Assembly (NCBI GenBank): GCA_945788205.1
Contig: CALZLE010000250.1
Span: 1 to 5,542, forward strand
Source: an uncultured Desulfuromonadales bacterium
Lineage (GTDB): Bacteria; Desulfobacterota; Desulfuromonadia; Desulfuromonadales; Geopsychrobacteraceae
Direction of reading: 5' to 3'
DNA: 5,542 bases
The notes beneath the pieces were generated by a model that saw nothing but the letters and a program-made list of their open reading frames with translations, ran no database searches and was not told where the DNA came from. The stretch's first letter is position 1. Each line of letters starts with the position of its first letter. Made by a program: the position numbers and the translations under genes. Shown piece after piece: positions 1-5,457 of the stretch.

Positions 1-85
1 ATTAGGCCTGCTTGGACTGGCCTGATCAAAATCTGGAGTTATGGAAGGATATTTGACAGGGAAAACATGATCAGATAGGCCTATC
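1..85. repeat. 85-bp terminal direct repeat, left copy
   Basis: These 85 bases are identical to 5458-5542. An exact repeat at both ends of a contig is the usual sign of a circular molecule opened at an arbitrary point, which would give a 5457-bp circle; a true pair of flanking direct repeats is the alternative. The repeat is rich in small palindromes: AGGCCT at 4-9, TGATCA at 23-28 and 68-73, and the perfect 12-bp palindrome GATAGGCCTATC at 74-85, which ends exactly where the repeat ends. No coding potential is seen in it. Confidence 0.97.
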
Positions 86-364
86 AAAAGTCAGGAAAAC
101 AGTTCTGAAACGACAAAATCTGAGATTCCTCCAATTCTGCTAAGTTTTACAGGGGGAAATTGCAGGCCTTGAATGTGTCGGATTGCGACCTTCATCAGAA
201 TCTACCTGCTATCCCACAAGCGACCAGTAAATTGGGATGTTTCAACATTTAGGGCGGATGAGCCAAGCATGAAGATCCAACAACTCATACCTTGGGATAT
301 AGACAAAATAAAACCTAGCAAGAGCTTGTGTTCTCATTAGGACCTGATAAAAGTAAATATAAAT
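86..364. other. non-coding stretch before the riboswitch
   Basis: No convincing gene is seen here. The only short plus-strand ORF (269-340, 23 codons) lacks a Shine-Dalgarno site. An AGGCCT palindrome lies at 164-169. The 3' end (about 325-363) is AT-rich and probably carries the promoter of the riboswitch transcript. Confidence 0.6.
331..363 (+). promoter_or_regulatory. possible promoter of the riboswitch transcript
   Basis: TATAAA at 358-363 could serve as a -10 box and would place the transcription start near 370, just ahead of the first paired base of the aptamer (371). No good -35 box lies 16-18 bp upstream, so the call rests mainly on position and the AT-rich context. An activator-dependent promoter or another sigma factor is possible. 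Confidence 0.3.
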
Positions 365-370
365 AACACT

Positions 371-456
371 TATCCCGATAAGGCCAATCCTTCCGTGAGG
401 GGGGATGGAAAGCAACGGATCTTTGCGGACAAAGATGGCGGAGCTGCCGAAGGATA
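371..456 (+). ncRNA. c-di-GMP-I riboswitch aptamer (GEMM)
   Basis: This segment follows the class I cyclic-di-GMP aptamer in order. A closing stem pairs TATCC (371-375) with GGATA (452-456). The conserved AAGGCCAAUCC-type strand is at 380-390. Next comes a hairpin with a GUGA (GNRA) tetraloop (stem about 389-394 with 399-404, loop 395-398), then the conserved GGAAAGC at 407-413. A second hairpin pairs ATCTTTG (419-425) with CAAAGAT (430-436). The 3' signature GGCGGAGCTGCCGAAGG is at 437-453. From memory of the Vibrio Vc2 aptamer, 434-453 aligns without gaps to its 3' end at about 14 of 20 bases. The position matching the ligand-binding G20 appears to be G (382 or 383), which favours c-di-GMP over the cGAMP-type variants. 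The GNRA loop normally docks into a receptor in the other arm. Function: senses c-di-GMP in the nascent transcript. No covariance model was run. Confidence 0.85.
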
Positions 457-486
457 TTGATCCAAAAGTGCAGCTTGTTTTTTTTT
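442..486 (+). terminator. riboswitch expression-platform terminator
   Basis: AGCTGC (442-447) pairs with GCAGCT (470-475). Inside it, GGAT (452-455) pairs with ATCC (460-463). The outer stem is followed by TTG and a run of nine T's (478-486), giving an intrinsic terminator. The 5' arm consists of aptamer bases, including the likely ligand-contacting C near 447, and the inner arm uses the closing strand of the aptamer (452-456). Aptamer and terminator therefore cannot form together. Inference: ligand binding prevents termination, so this is an ON switch for c-di-GMP. Confidence 0.75.
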
Positions 487-525
487 GCTGGTCTCACGCA
501 ATATCCAGAAGATCGAGTGCAGCAA

Positions 526-612
526 ATGCATGGAGTTCTTGACAAAGCAGGTGCTTTGCTAAGGCTTTTGGCCAGTCTTGTAAGGGTTTGTGGCATTATC
601 CTGCCCGTATAG
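526..612 (+). CDS. possible 28-aa hydrophobic leader peptide
   Basis: An ATG ORF of 28 codons ending in TAG begins 40 bases after the riboswitch terminator. The predicted peptide is rich in Leu, Val, Ile, Ala and Gly, with Lys/Arg at residues 7, 13 and 20, compatible with a small membrane or amphipathic peptide. The Shine-Dalgarno site is weak (only GAG or AAG well upstream) and the frame stays open through the riboswitch, so the ORF could be chance. The perfect inverted repeat at 543-558 lies inside it. It is listed because it is the first ORF the riboswitch would control. Confidence 0.2.
   Translation: MHGVLDKAGALLRLLASLVRVCGIILPV
543..558 (+). repeat. perfect inverted repeat in the leader
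   Basis: CAAAGCA and TGCTTTG are exact reverse complements separated by GG. As RNA this gives a 6-bp stem with an AGGU loop. No T-tract follows, so it is not a clear terminator. It overlaps a TTGACA at 539-544 for which no -10 box is found. Confidence 0.5.
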
Positions 613-1034
613 TGTCATAATAAGTTGGATGACAAATGACCTAATTCAAGAACACCCAAGGCCTTAAAACTGTCCTTTATTGATTAAAATGATAGGCCTG
701 GACTATGGAATATTATGGGGTTTTAAATCGACAGTTATGGTACGCCGCTATTTTAAAATCCAAAATCACTCTTTCTCTGAATACGCCTTTTATCCCCGCC
801 CTTGTCTCAAGGCAAGAGATAATCCATAATCCACGTCCCCCTCCAGCTACCAAAAATGGCCCGCCATTCCCATTATAGATTGCTTAAACGAGGGGCACAA
901 TTGGAGGTAAGTATTAGTTGGGTAGAAGGCGGCGAATTTAGATTTGACTCATGTTTCCCACCTCAAAAATACCGAATCTGAGGACCGACAAGGTAATTAA
1001 TGTAGTCTTCACAACTTTGAAAGGGAGGAGTAGC
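613..1034. other. long non-coding leader before the first gene
   Basis: About 420 bases with no supported gene. Visible features are AGGCCT at 659-664 and 694-699, a hairpin pairing TTGTCTC (802-808) with GAGATAA (816-822, one G-U pair), and a palindrome AATGGC-CC-GCCATT at 855-868. The Shine-Dalgarno site for the first gene is at its end. If transcription starts at the riboswitch promoter, this is part of a roughly 665-nt 5' leader; a second promoter here is equally possible but I could not identify one with good boxes. Confidence 0.5.
1023..1030 (+). promoter_or_regulatory. ribosome binding site deciding the start of the first gene
   Basis: GGGAGGAG lies four bases before the ATG at 1035, with core GGAGG at six bases. 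The upstream in-frame ATG at 951 has no comparable site, so this fixes the start at 1035. Confidence 0.85.
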
Positions 1035-1625
1035 ATGCCTAAGAGCTCGAAGAAATTGACAACACCGAAGGCATTAATCGCTTGTTTCTTCATGTTGGCC
1101 CTGGTACTGGCTTTCGTGACCAGCGCCATGGCAAACCCGAAAAACAAATTCAGCGATGAATCGATCGCCGAAGTCAATATCGATGGCAGCAGTACGACGG
1201 ACGGGGACACCACTTCGACAATTAATCAAACTGTGGATGGTGAATCCAACGAATCCGTATTCAACGACAACAGGGATAACAGTAGCGCCATCGAGTCTTT
1301 TAATGAAGATACCGAGGTGCTTTCAGTGCAGGAAATGACGCAGACGGTCTCTAGCAATAGCGTCAGCATCAGCCAGACCGCTAATGGTGGCTCTAACTCG
1401 TGTAGTGCGGGATTTTTTGCTGCCGGGGCTTGCATCACTACCAAGAATGACAACGGCAGCGGCAATGGCGGATCCAACAATGCGAATACCGGCAGCATCT
1501 CATTCAATAATCAGTCGCTCCAGAATTTTGGCGGTGTCTTTACCGTGAGCAACACCACCGGCCATAACAATGGCCAAATGACGAACACCTCGATAGCGAC
1601 CAATGCTTTTATGGATTTCAAATAA
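1035..1625 (+). CDS. secreted Asn/Ser/Thr-rich protein, likely major Fap-like amyloid subunit
   Basis: Likely an exported structural subunit of extracellular fibres. The start at 1035 is chosen because GGAGG at 1024-1028 sits six bases upstream and the protein then opens with a normal signal peptide: basic residues to K12, a hydrophobic core about 13-31, cleavage after AMA near residue 33. The in-frame ATG at 951 adds 28 residues that spoil this. The mature part (about 163 aa) is low in complexity and rich in Asn, Ser, Thr, Gly and Gln, with short INQT and ISQTANGGSN-like strands typical of amyloid repeats. Residues about 161-190 (FGGVF...TTGxNN) resemble the C-terminal segment of the next gene product. 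Two cysteines, 123 and 133, are the only ones after the signal peptide and could form a disulfide. It is first in a run of four plus-strand genes, with a strong hairpin after it. In the Fap system it would correspond to FapC or FapB. I cannot tell which, and a role as a different secreted repeat protein is not excluded. Confidence 0.75.
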   Translation: MPKSSKKLTTPKALIACFFMLALVLAFVTSAMANPKNKFSDESIAEVNIDGSSTTDGDTTSTINQTVDGESNESVFNDNRDNSSAIESFNEDTEVLSVQEMTQTVSSNSVSISQTANGGSNSCSAGFFAAGACITTKNDNGSGNGGSNNANTGSISFNNQSLQNFGGVFTVSNTTGHNNGQMTNTSIATNAFMDFK

Positions 1626-1645
1626 CCGTCGTGTTTTCTGGCTTC

Positions 1646-1678
1646 GGCCGGCAGGAGATTTGACCTGTCGGCCATTTT
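1646..1678 (+). terminator. strong hairpin after the first gene, possible attenuator
   Basis: GGCCGGCAGG (1646-1655) pairs with CCTGTCGGCC (1664-1673) over ten base pairs (one G-U) around an eight-base loop, followed by ATTTT. It starts 20 bases after the stop codon of the first gene. The T-tract is short, so partial termination or 3'-end stabilisation is more likely than a full stop. Either would raise the first subunit relative to the downstream genes. Confidence 0.6.
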
Positions 1679-1736
1679 CCTGTCGCCCGCTCAGACAACA
1701 AACAGGCCTGAAATAAGCAATAAGGGAGACGGTCTC

Positions 1737-2120
1737 ATGAAAAGCGTCATAAATCGAAGATGGATGCCACTGCTTTTGGCTGCCGGCTTTGCCCTGATCG
1801 CCGCAAATAGCCTCGCAGAGGAACATATCGCCAGCGACGAATTCGGGGGGTTGAGCACCTTTCCCAATTCCGAACTTCTAAAGATGAGGGGGCGAAATGG
1901 TGAGGGGACGACCACGGTTACGAGCCTTCAGAACCTGCAGACAACAAGCGCCGGGAACACAGTCATGGCAGAGACCATCACTGGCGGCGCGGTCAACATG
2001 AACGATAGCGCCATGCAGAAATTCAAAGGCATTGCCAATTTGGTATTCACCACTGGTAACACCAACACCATCAATGCTGCGGTGAGCGTCAATATCAATC
2101 TGGAGGGCAGTCTTCCCTAA
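1737..2120 (+). CDS. small secreted amyloid-subunit-like protein with ELxxMRGR motif
   Basis: A 127-aa exported protein, probably a minor subunit or nucleator in the same fibre system. GGGAG at 1724-1728 gives an eight-base spacing to the ATG. The signal peptide has RR at residues 7-8, a hydrophobic core about 11-23 and likely cleavage after SLA at 27. The mature protein begins acidic, then carries ELLKMRGR at residues 46-53, also found in the product of 2894-3541. Residues 57-127 are rich in Thr, Asn and Ala. The C-terminal segment (99-122, pattern I-x-N-L-V-x-x-T-T-G ... V-N-I-N-L) resembles both the C-terminus of the first gene product and that of the fourth. There are no cysteines. Placed between the putative major subunit and the C39 peptidase, it is in the position expected for a Fap subunit. 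The specific Fap letter (A, B or E) cannot be assigned by eye. Confidence 0.75.
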   Translation: MKSVINRRWMPLLLAAGFALIAANSLAEEHIASDEFGGLSTFPNSELLKMRGRNGEGTTTVTSLQNLQTTSAGNTVMAETITGGAVNMNDSAMQKFKGIANLVFTTGNTNTINAAVSVNINLEGSLP

Positions 2121-2156
2121 TGGATAGCTGCCTGAGCACGGTTGCTTGGAGGGAAA

Positions 2157-2858
2157 ATGGGAATTTGGCGACTTTCGGTAATGGTTTGGATACTGGCCAC
2201 CGGCCTCACGATCTCGTCGGTGCAAGCCGCAAATGTGCGGATCAGCGGTTGGGGCGGGGCGTACAACCTCCGACTGACCAGTCTTAAGGAAGCCCGCTGG
2301 AAAACTGTCGTACGCCAGAAGTATGATTACAGCTGCGGTTCGGCGGCGACCGCCACCCTCCTTACCTTCCATTATGATCAGCCGACAGGCGAAGAGGAAG
2401 TCTTTGTGGCAATGTTCGAGGCCGGGAATAAAGAAATCATTCAGGCCAAGGGCTTTTCGATGTTTGACATGAAGCAGTACCTTGATGCGCGAGGTCTTCA
2501 ATCGGACGGCTTTCGCATGAGTCTTGAAAAGCTCGCCAAGCTCAGAGTGCCTGGCATCACGATGATCGAGACGGACAGCTATAAGCATTTCGTTGTGATC
2601 AAGGGAATCGATCGTGGCAAAGTCTTAGTCGGCGATCCGACCCTTGGATTAACCGTATATCCACGGGATAAATTCGAGAGATTGTGGAGCGGAGCACTTC
2701 TGGCGATCCGCAGAGACGTCAAGACAGCGCGCAAACATTTTAACGAGGACCGTGACTGGAGCGTATTGCCGAAGGCGCCGGTCGGTGAAACGATAAGACG
2801 GCGGGCCCTCGGAATTTTTTCAACCTTGCTACCCGGTCGAAATGAGTTTGGCCGGTAA
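2157..2858 (+). CDS. fapD: exported C39-like cysteine peptidase (FapD-like)
   Basis: A 233-aa periplasmic C39-family (papain-fold) cysteine peptidase, as in Fap clusters and related exporter systems. The ATG at 2157 is chosen over the TTG at 2142 because GGAGG at 2148-2152 lies just upstream, although the spacing is short (four bases). The signal peptide has a hydrophobic core about 8-22 and cleavage near VQA at 24. The catalytic set is visible: Gln54 (oxyanion hole) and Cys60 in QKYDYSCGSAATATLL, His144 in YKHFVVIKG, and Asp160 in VGDPTLG. The domain fills about residues 45-195, and the remaining tail is basic. Unlike bacteriocin exporters there is no ABC transporter fused or adjacent, so it acts as a stand-alone peptidase. 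FapD is thought to process Fap components, but its substrates are not established. Here the neighbouring proteins with ELxxMRGR are candidates. It lies 36 bases after the previous gene and 35 before the next, consistent with one operon. Confidence 0.85.
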   Translation: MGIWRLSVMVWILATGLTISSVQAANVRISGWGGAYNLRLTSLKEARWKTVVRQKYDYSCGSAATATLLTFHYDQPTGEEEVFVAMFEAGNKEIIQAKGFSMFDMKQYLDARGLQSDGFRMSLEKLAKLRVPGITMIETDSYKHFVVIKGIDRGKVLVGDPTLGLTVYPRDKFERLWSGALLAIRRDVKTARKHFNEDRDWSVLPKAPVGETIRRRALGIFSTLLPGRNEFGR

Positions 2859-2893
2859 AGCCCGAGAGTGTGACTTCGAAAAGGTCAAAATCA

Positions 2894-3541
2894 ATGAAAA
2901 GGACGACACGCCGTGGCCGGTCTTTCAATTTACTTGTCTTGGCCGGGTTACTGACGGCCGTAGTCGTTGGCGTACCTTGCGCCCGAGCGGATGCCTTTGA
3001 CAGCGGGGGCAAAGTGGCAACCGACATTTTCCGTGGTTTGGCGGTCATAGAAAGGGCCGAGCTCGCTAACATGCGTGGTCGATTTATCAGCGCTACCGGC
3101 TTAGTGATGGATTTCGGGGCAAACATCCGAACCTTCGTAGACGGCGCATTGCTTCAAGAAACCGCTGTGACACTCACGGATTCCGGCTTTGTGTCCCAGC
3201 CGATTCCCTCACAAGAGGGGTTGAGGGGCACCTTGGAACGGGGAACTCTTGTAACTGGGGATGGGAACGGACTCTCAATCAGGCAAGTAACCCCGCTAGG
3301 TGTCGACCTTTCCGCCTTAACGGGGACGAGTGGCATCGTGCTGAAAGACTGCAATGGTTTCACTGCGGCACTGCATAAGGTCTCTGCCGATCAGATCTTG
3401 AATATTATTGTCCAGACCGGGATCGAGCGAGTAGTTGAACAGAAACTGGAAGTCAACATCGGGATAAAGAACTTCAGCAGGTTTCAGCAAAATTTGCGGT
3501 CTGCCATAATGAGCAACCGGTTGGCCCGCGCGGCCAGGTAA
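2894..3541 (+). CDS. exported ELxxMRGR protein, possible FapE-like fibre component
   Basis: A 215-aa exported protein of unproven function. The ATG at 2894 is preferred to the GTG at 2870, because AAAGG lies about nine bases upstream and the signal peptide then starts normally (MKRTTRRGR, hydrophobic core about 11-28, cleavage after ARA at 32). The mature part has ELANMRGRF at residues 56-64, then a segment of alternating polar and non-polar residues (about 65-150) that looks beta-rich. The C-terminal segment (168-191, pattern I-x-N-I-I-x-x-T-G ... V-N-I-x-I) aligns without gaps with the C-terminus of the 127-aa protein. The tail is basic and ends in RLARAAR. A single cysteine (153) follows the signal peptide. 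In Pseudomonas, FapE is a minor extracellular component encoded after fapD, which matches this position. The assignment is by order and motif, not by recognised sequence identity. Confidence 0.7.
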   Translation: MKRTTRRGRSFNLLVLAGLLTAVVVGVPCARADAFDSGGKVATDIFRGLAVIERAELANMRGRFISATGLVMDFGANIRTFVDGALLQETAVTLTDSGFVSQPIPSQEGLRGTLERGTLVTGDGNGLSIRQVTPLGVDLSALTGTSGIVLKDCNGFTAALHKVSADQILNIIVQTGIERVVEQKLEVNIGIKNFSRFQQNLRSAIMSNRLARAAR

Positions 3542-3551
3542 ATACCGTTGA

Positions 3552-3574
3552 AGCCAGCCTCCCAATGAGGGGCT
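3552..3574 (+). repeat. hairpin in the convergent gap
   Basis: AGCC and CCTC (3552-3555 and 3558-3561) pair with GAGG and GGCT (3567-3574) around the loop CCAAT, with a two-base AG bulge. It lies in the 47-bp gap between the convergent stops. No T-tract follows on either strand, so termination is only a possibility. Confidence 0.35.
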
Positions 3575-3588
3575 GTTGCATTGGTTCA

Positions 3589-4956
3589 TCAGAACAGGTC
3601 GAACCGGTACGGCACGCTGAGGGTTATCTGTACGTCCGGCGCATCTTCGGTAATGCCCAAAGCGGCGTTCAGATTCAGCCCTGCACGGTCGCTGAGCCTC
3701 AAGGTGGTGCCGAGCAGCAAGGAGCCTACATCAAGAGCAGTAGATGAGAAGTCCTTGCCATTGCTCTCTGTCGTGGTCTCCTGAATGAAGTCATGCTGGT
3801 AGCCAACGGTGAATGACAACTCTTCATTAATGGCGAGGGCCAGGCCAAGGCTAAAACCCACAGAATCACCGGGATCGACATTGCCGATTTTCTCGCTGCC
3901 AATGACTTTGTCTATATCGTCGGCAAGACTCCATGTATAGCCGAGGTTGAAAAACATCACCGCCGGGGCGGTAGGGTAAATCAGCGTCAAGCTTGACTCG
4001 ACAGATTGAAAACCTGAACCGGTAGGGAGTTTGGTTTCAGCGCCACTGGCGGTGCGATCAACATCGAATGGACCAGTGCCAGTGGTCGATTTGTACCGCA
4101 GATTGCCAACAAAAAAGGGCCAGCCACCGGCCCCTCGGTTGATTTGATAGTGTGCGGCAAATTCGATATCGCCAAGTCCGCTACCGTTCAGTTCTTCAGT
4201 AAGGGCTTGGTCGCCATCGGCGGCACTATCAGGGATAAGAGTTGTCAAGCGATCGTTCCGGTATACGTACGGCACCCTTGCTTCGAGTTCGAAACGGTCG
4301 GTCACGCCATAGCGCATGGAAATTGCGGGGGAAACCAGGTCACGATCAGCGTCCGTTGCCTCGATGGCACCTATCAGAACTGCATCTACAATCTCGATGC
4401 CGCGAAAGGTGAAACGATTAACTGAAGAAGTGGAGAAGATCACCGAAGGCTCCACGATGAGCGAACCGACTGGCGTCAGCACTCCCCCTTGTTCGGCAAG
4501 GGCCTGAATCTCGGGCGGCCGGTCATTAACGGTTGGGGCAGGTGGCTCACCGACAGGCCTAGGTGCAGGGGTCAAGTCGTCCAAGTCATCTTTTGATATA
4601 CCCGCCTGGGGATGGGTGGTCGACCGGGTTTGAGCTTCGGTTGCCGATTGTCCTGAAGTGGTGACCGGCGGTACGACATGACTTGCTGTCTCACTCCGAC
4701 CTTGGGTTAACAGCTTCAGAAGAGACTTGATTTCACCTTGCTGCTGCATTAGAACTTCTTGCTGTTTAGCAATTAGCTTTGCTTGTTCCGAGAGAACACG
4801 TTCCTGTTCGGCGATCGCCCTCTCGAAATGCTCCAGCTTGGATTGTGTAATCTCGTCACCGCGCAGCGATGTCTCAGCGAAAGAGGGTGACGTCCAACAT
4901 AGCGAGACAAGGATGCCTGCCATCACATACAAGGACCAATAAGGTCGTAGGCACAT
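3589..4956 (-). CDS. fapF: outer-membrane barrel with N-terminal coiled coil (FapF-like secretion pore)
   Basis: A 455-aa outer-membrane protein matching the architecture of FapF, the trimeric pore that exports Fap amyloid subunits. In order: a signal peptide (cleavage after SFA at about 27); a heptad-like helix rich in Glu, Gln, Lys and Leu at about 36-84, expected to form a periplasmic trimeric coiled coil; a Pro/Thr/Ser-rich linker at about 86-150; and a beta-barrel from about 155 to the end. The barrel has alternating strands, segments such as RYGVTDRFELEARVPYVYR seen in the phenol-degradation MetA-like porin family, and a C-terminal Phe (YRFDLF), the usual outer-membrane assembly signal. 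In the known system the coiled coil plugs and gates the pore and binds substrates. The gene is on the opposite strand, converging on the subunit operon; Pseudomonas fap genes are co-directional. GGGG lies about 12-14 bases before the ATG, a rather long spacing. A start at Met12 is possible but has no better site. A general MetA-like porin is the alternative. Confidence 0.8.
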   Translation of the reverse strand: MCLRPYWSLYVMAGILVSLCWTSPSFAETSLRGDEITQSKLEHFERAIAEQERVLSEQAKLIAKQQEVLMQQQGEIKSLLKLLTQGRSETASHVVPPVTTSGQSATEAQTRSTTHPQAGISKDDLDDLTPAPRPVGEPPAPTVNDRPPEIQALAEQGGVLTPVGSLIVEPSVIFSTSSVNRFTFRGIEIVDAVLIGAIEATDADRDLVSPAISMRYGVTDRFELEARVPYVYRNDRLTTLIPDSAADGDQALTEELNGSGLGDIEFAAHYQINRGAGGWPFFVGNLRYKSTTGTGPFDVDRTASGAETKLPTGSGFQSVESSLTLIYPTAPAVMFFNLGYTWSLADDIDKVIGSEKIGNVDPGDSVGFSLGLALAINEELSFTVGYQHDFIQETTTESNGKDFSSTALDVGSLLLGTTLRLSDRAGLNLNAALGITEDAPDVQITLSVPYRFDLF

Positions 4957-5457
4957 AAATATCTGATTCCCCTACTTAAGCTTCAGCTGCATCTTCCTGT
5001 GATTTGTTTTGGAGGCGACCAAACAACATCAAAACATGTCACAATAACCTTGTATTGTGCCACCACGCTAGTAAAAACTATGGCCTTTAGTCCAAGTCTT
5101 TCAGATGCTATTCATATTTGACTTTCAAGGGAGTAACTAAGCAGGGACTAGGTGCAAACAATTCTTGAAACTCACCATTAGAAAGACAAAAACGGAGCAA
5201 CCTGATTCAAAATTGTTTATTCGGCCGTCTTACATGTTGTGCTGGAACGGGGGGTCCTGCTTCATATATGGAAAAATCGGACGGATTCCCTAGCAATTCA
5301 AAAAACAGGATGTCACTTTGAAAACGAATTTCGGATCAAACAGGCCCCATTTGCATAAGGTAGTTACATCTGACCCGTTGGCAGTGATTTTAGATGCCCA
5401 AAATCGTCATCAGTCCGGGGCATTTTCTCTTTCAAATGTCGCGATATTTCATTTTGG
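4957..5457. other. non-coding region upstream of the fapF-like gene
   Basis: About 500 bases without a supported gene on either strand, including frames that would run across the circular junction. It must hold the promoter of the minus-strand barrel gene, but no clear -35/-10 pair was found. The perfect dyad at 5040-5059 is the main visible signal. No iterons, no clear DnaA boxes and no recombination sites were recognised. Confidence 0.55.
5040..5059. promoter_or_regulatory. perfect dyad, candidate operator of the fapF-like gene
   Basis: CACAATA and TATTGTG are exact reverse complements with a six-base spacer (ACCTTG on the plus strand). The dyad is centred about 95 bases upstream of the barrel gene start, a suitable place for a dimeric regulator. 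No regulator gene is present in the window, so a host factor would have to bind. As DNA of this size it could also occur by chance. Confidence 0.4.

Noticed and set aside
269..340. 23-codon plus-strand ORF
   Set aside because: It has no ribosome binding site, no recognisable feature, and is of a length expected by chance.
539..567. TTGACA as a -35 box
   Set aside because: No acceptable -10 box at 15-19 bases downstream.
315..596. 93-codon minus-strand ORF in the leader
   Set aside because: It is antisense to the riboswitch and its terminator, has no recognisable domain, is rich in Cys, Arg and Ser without pattern, and is explained by the structured RNA on the other strand.
589..605. Sigma-54 promoter (TGGCA...TGCC)
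   Set aside because: The GG and GC elements are separated by nine bases instead of ten and the -12 element is poor.
789..833. DnaA-box-like TTTATCCCC and the tandem ATAATCC repeat as an origin
   Set aside because: The matches to TTATCCACA are weak, there are only two ATAATCC copies, and no Rep gene or iteron array supports an origin.
951..1034. Upstream ATG extending the first gene by 28 residues
   Set aside because: It has no Shine-Dalgarno site, and the added residues come before a complete signal peptide that starts at 1035 with a strong site.
2142..2156. TTG start for the peptidase gene
   Set aside because: The GGAGG lies between this TTG and the ATG at 2157, so it serves the ATG.
1878..2588. 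236-codon minus-strand ORF
   Set aside because: It lies antisense across the 127-aa gene and the C39 peptidase gene, both of which have signal peptides and, for the peptidase, catalytic residues. It is a shadow frame.
2870..2893. GTG start for the fourth gene
   Set aside because: It has no good ribosome binding site and would put eight polar residues before a normal signal peptide that starts at 2894.
5038..5065. Sigma-54 promoter for the pore gene (minus-strand TGGCAC)
   Set aside because: TGGCAC is a perfect -24 element, but the expected TTGC at -12 is absent; the dyad explains the bases better.
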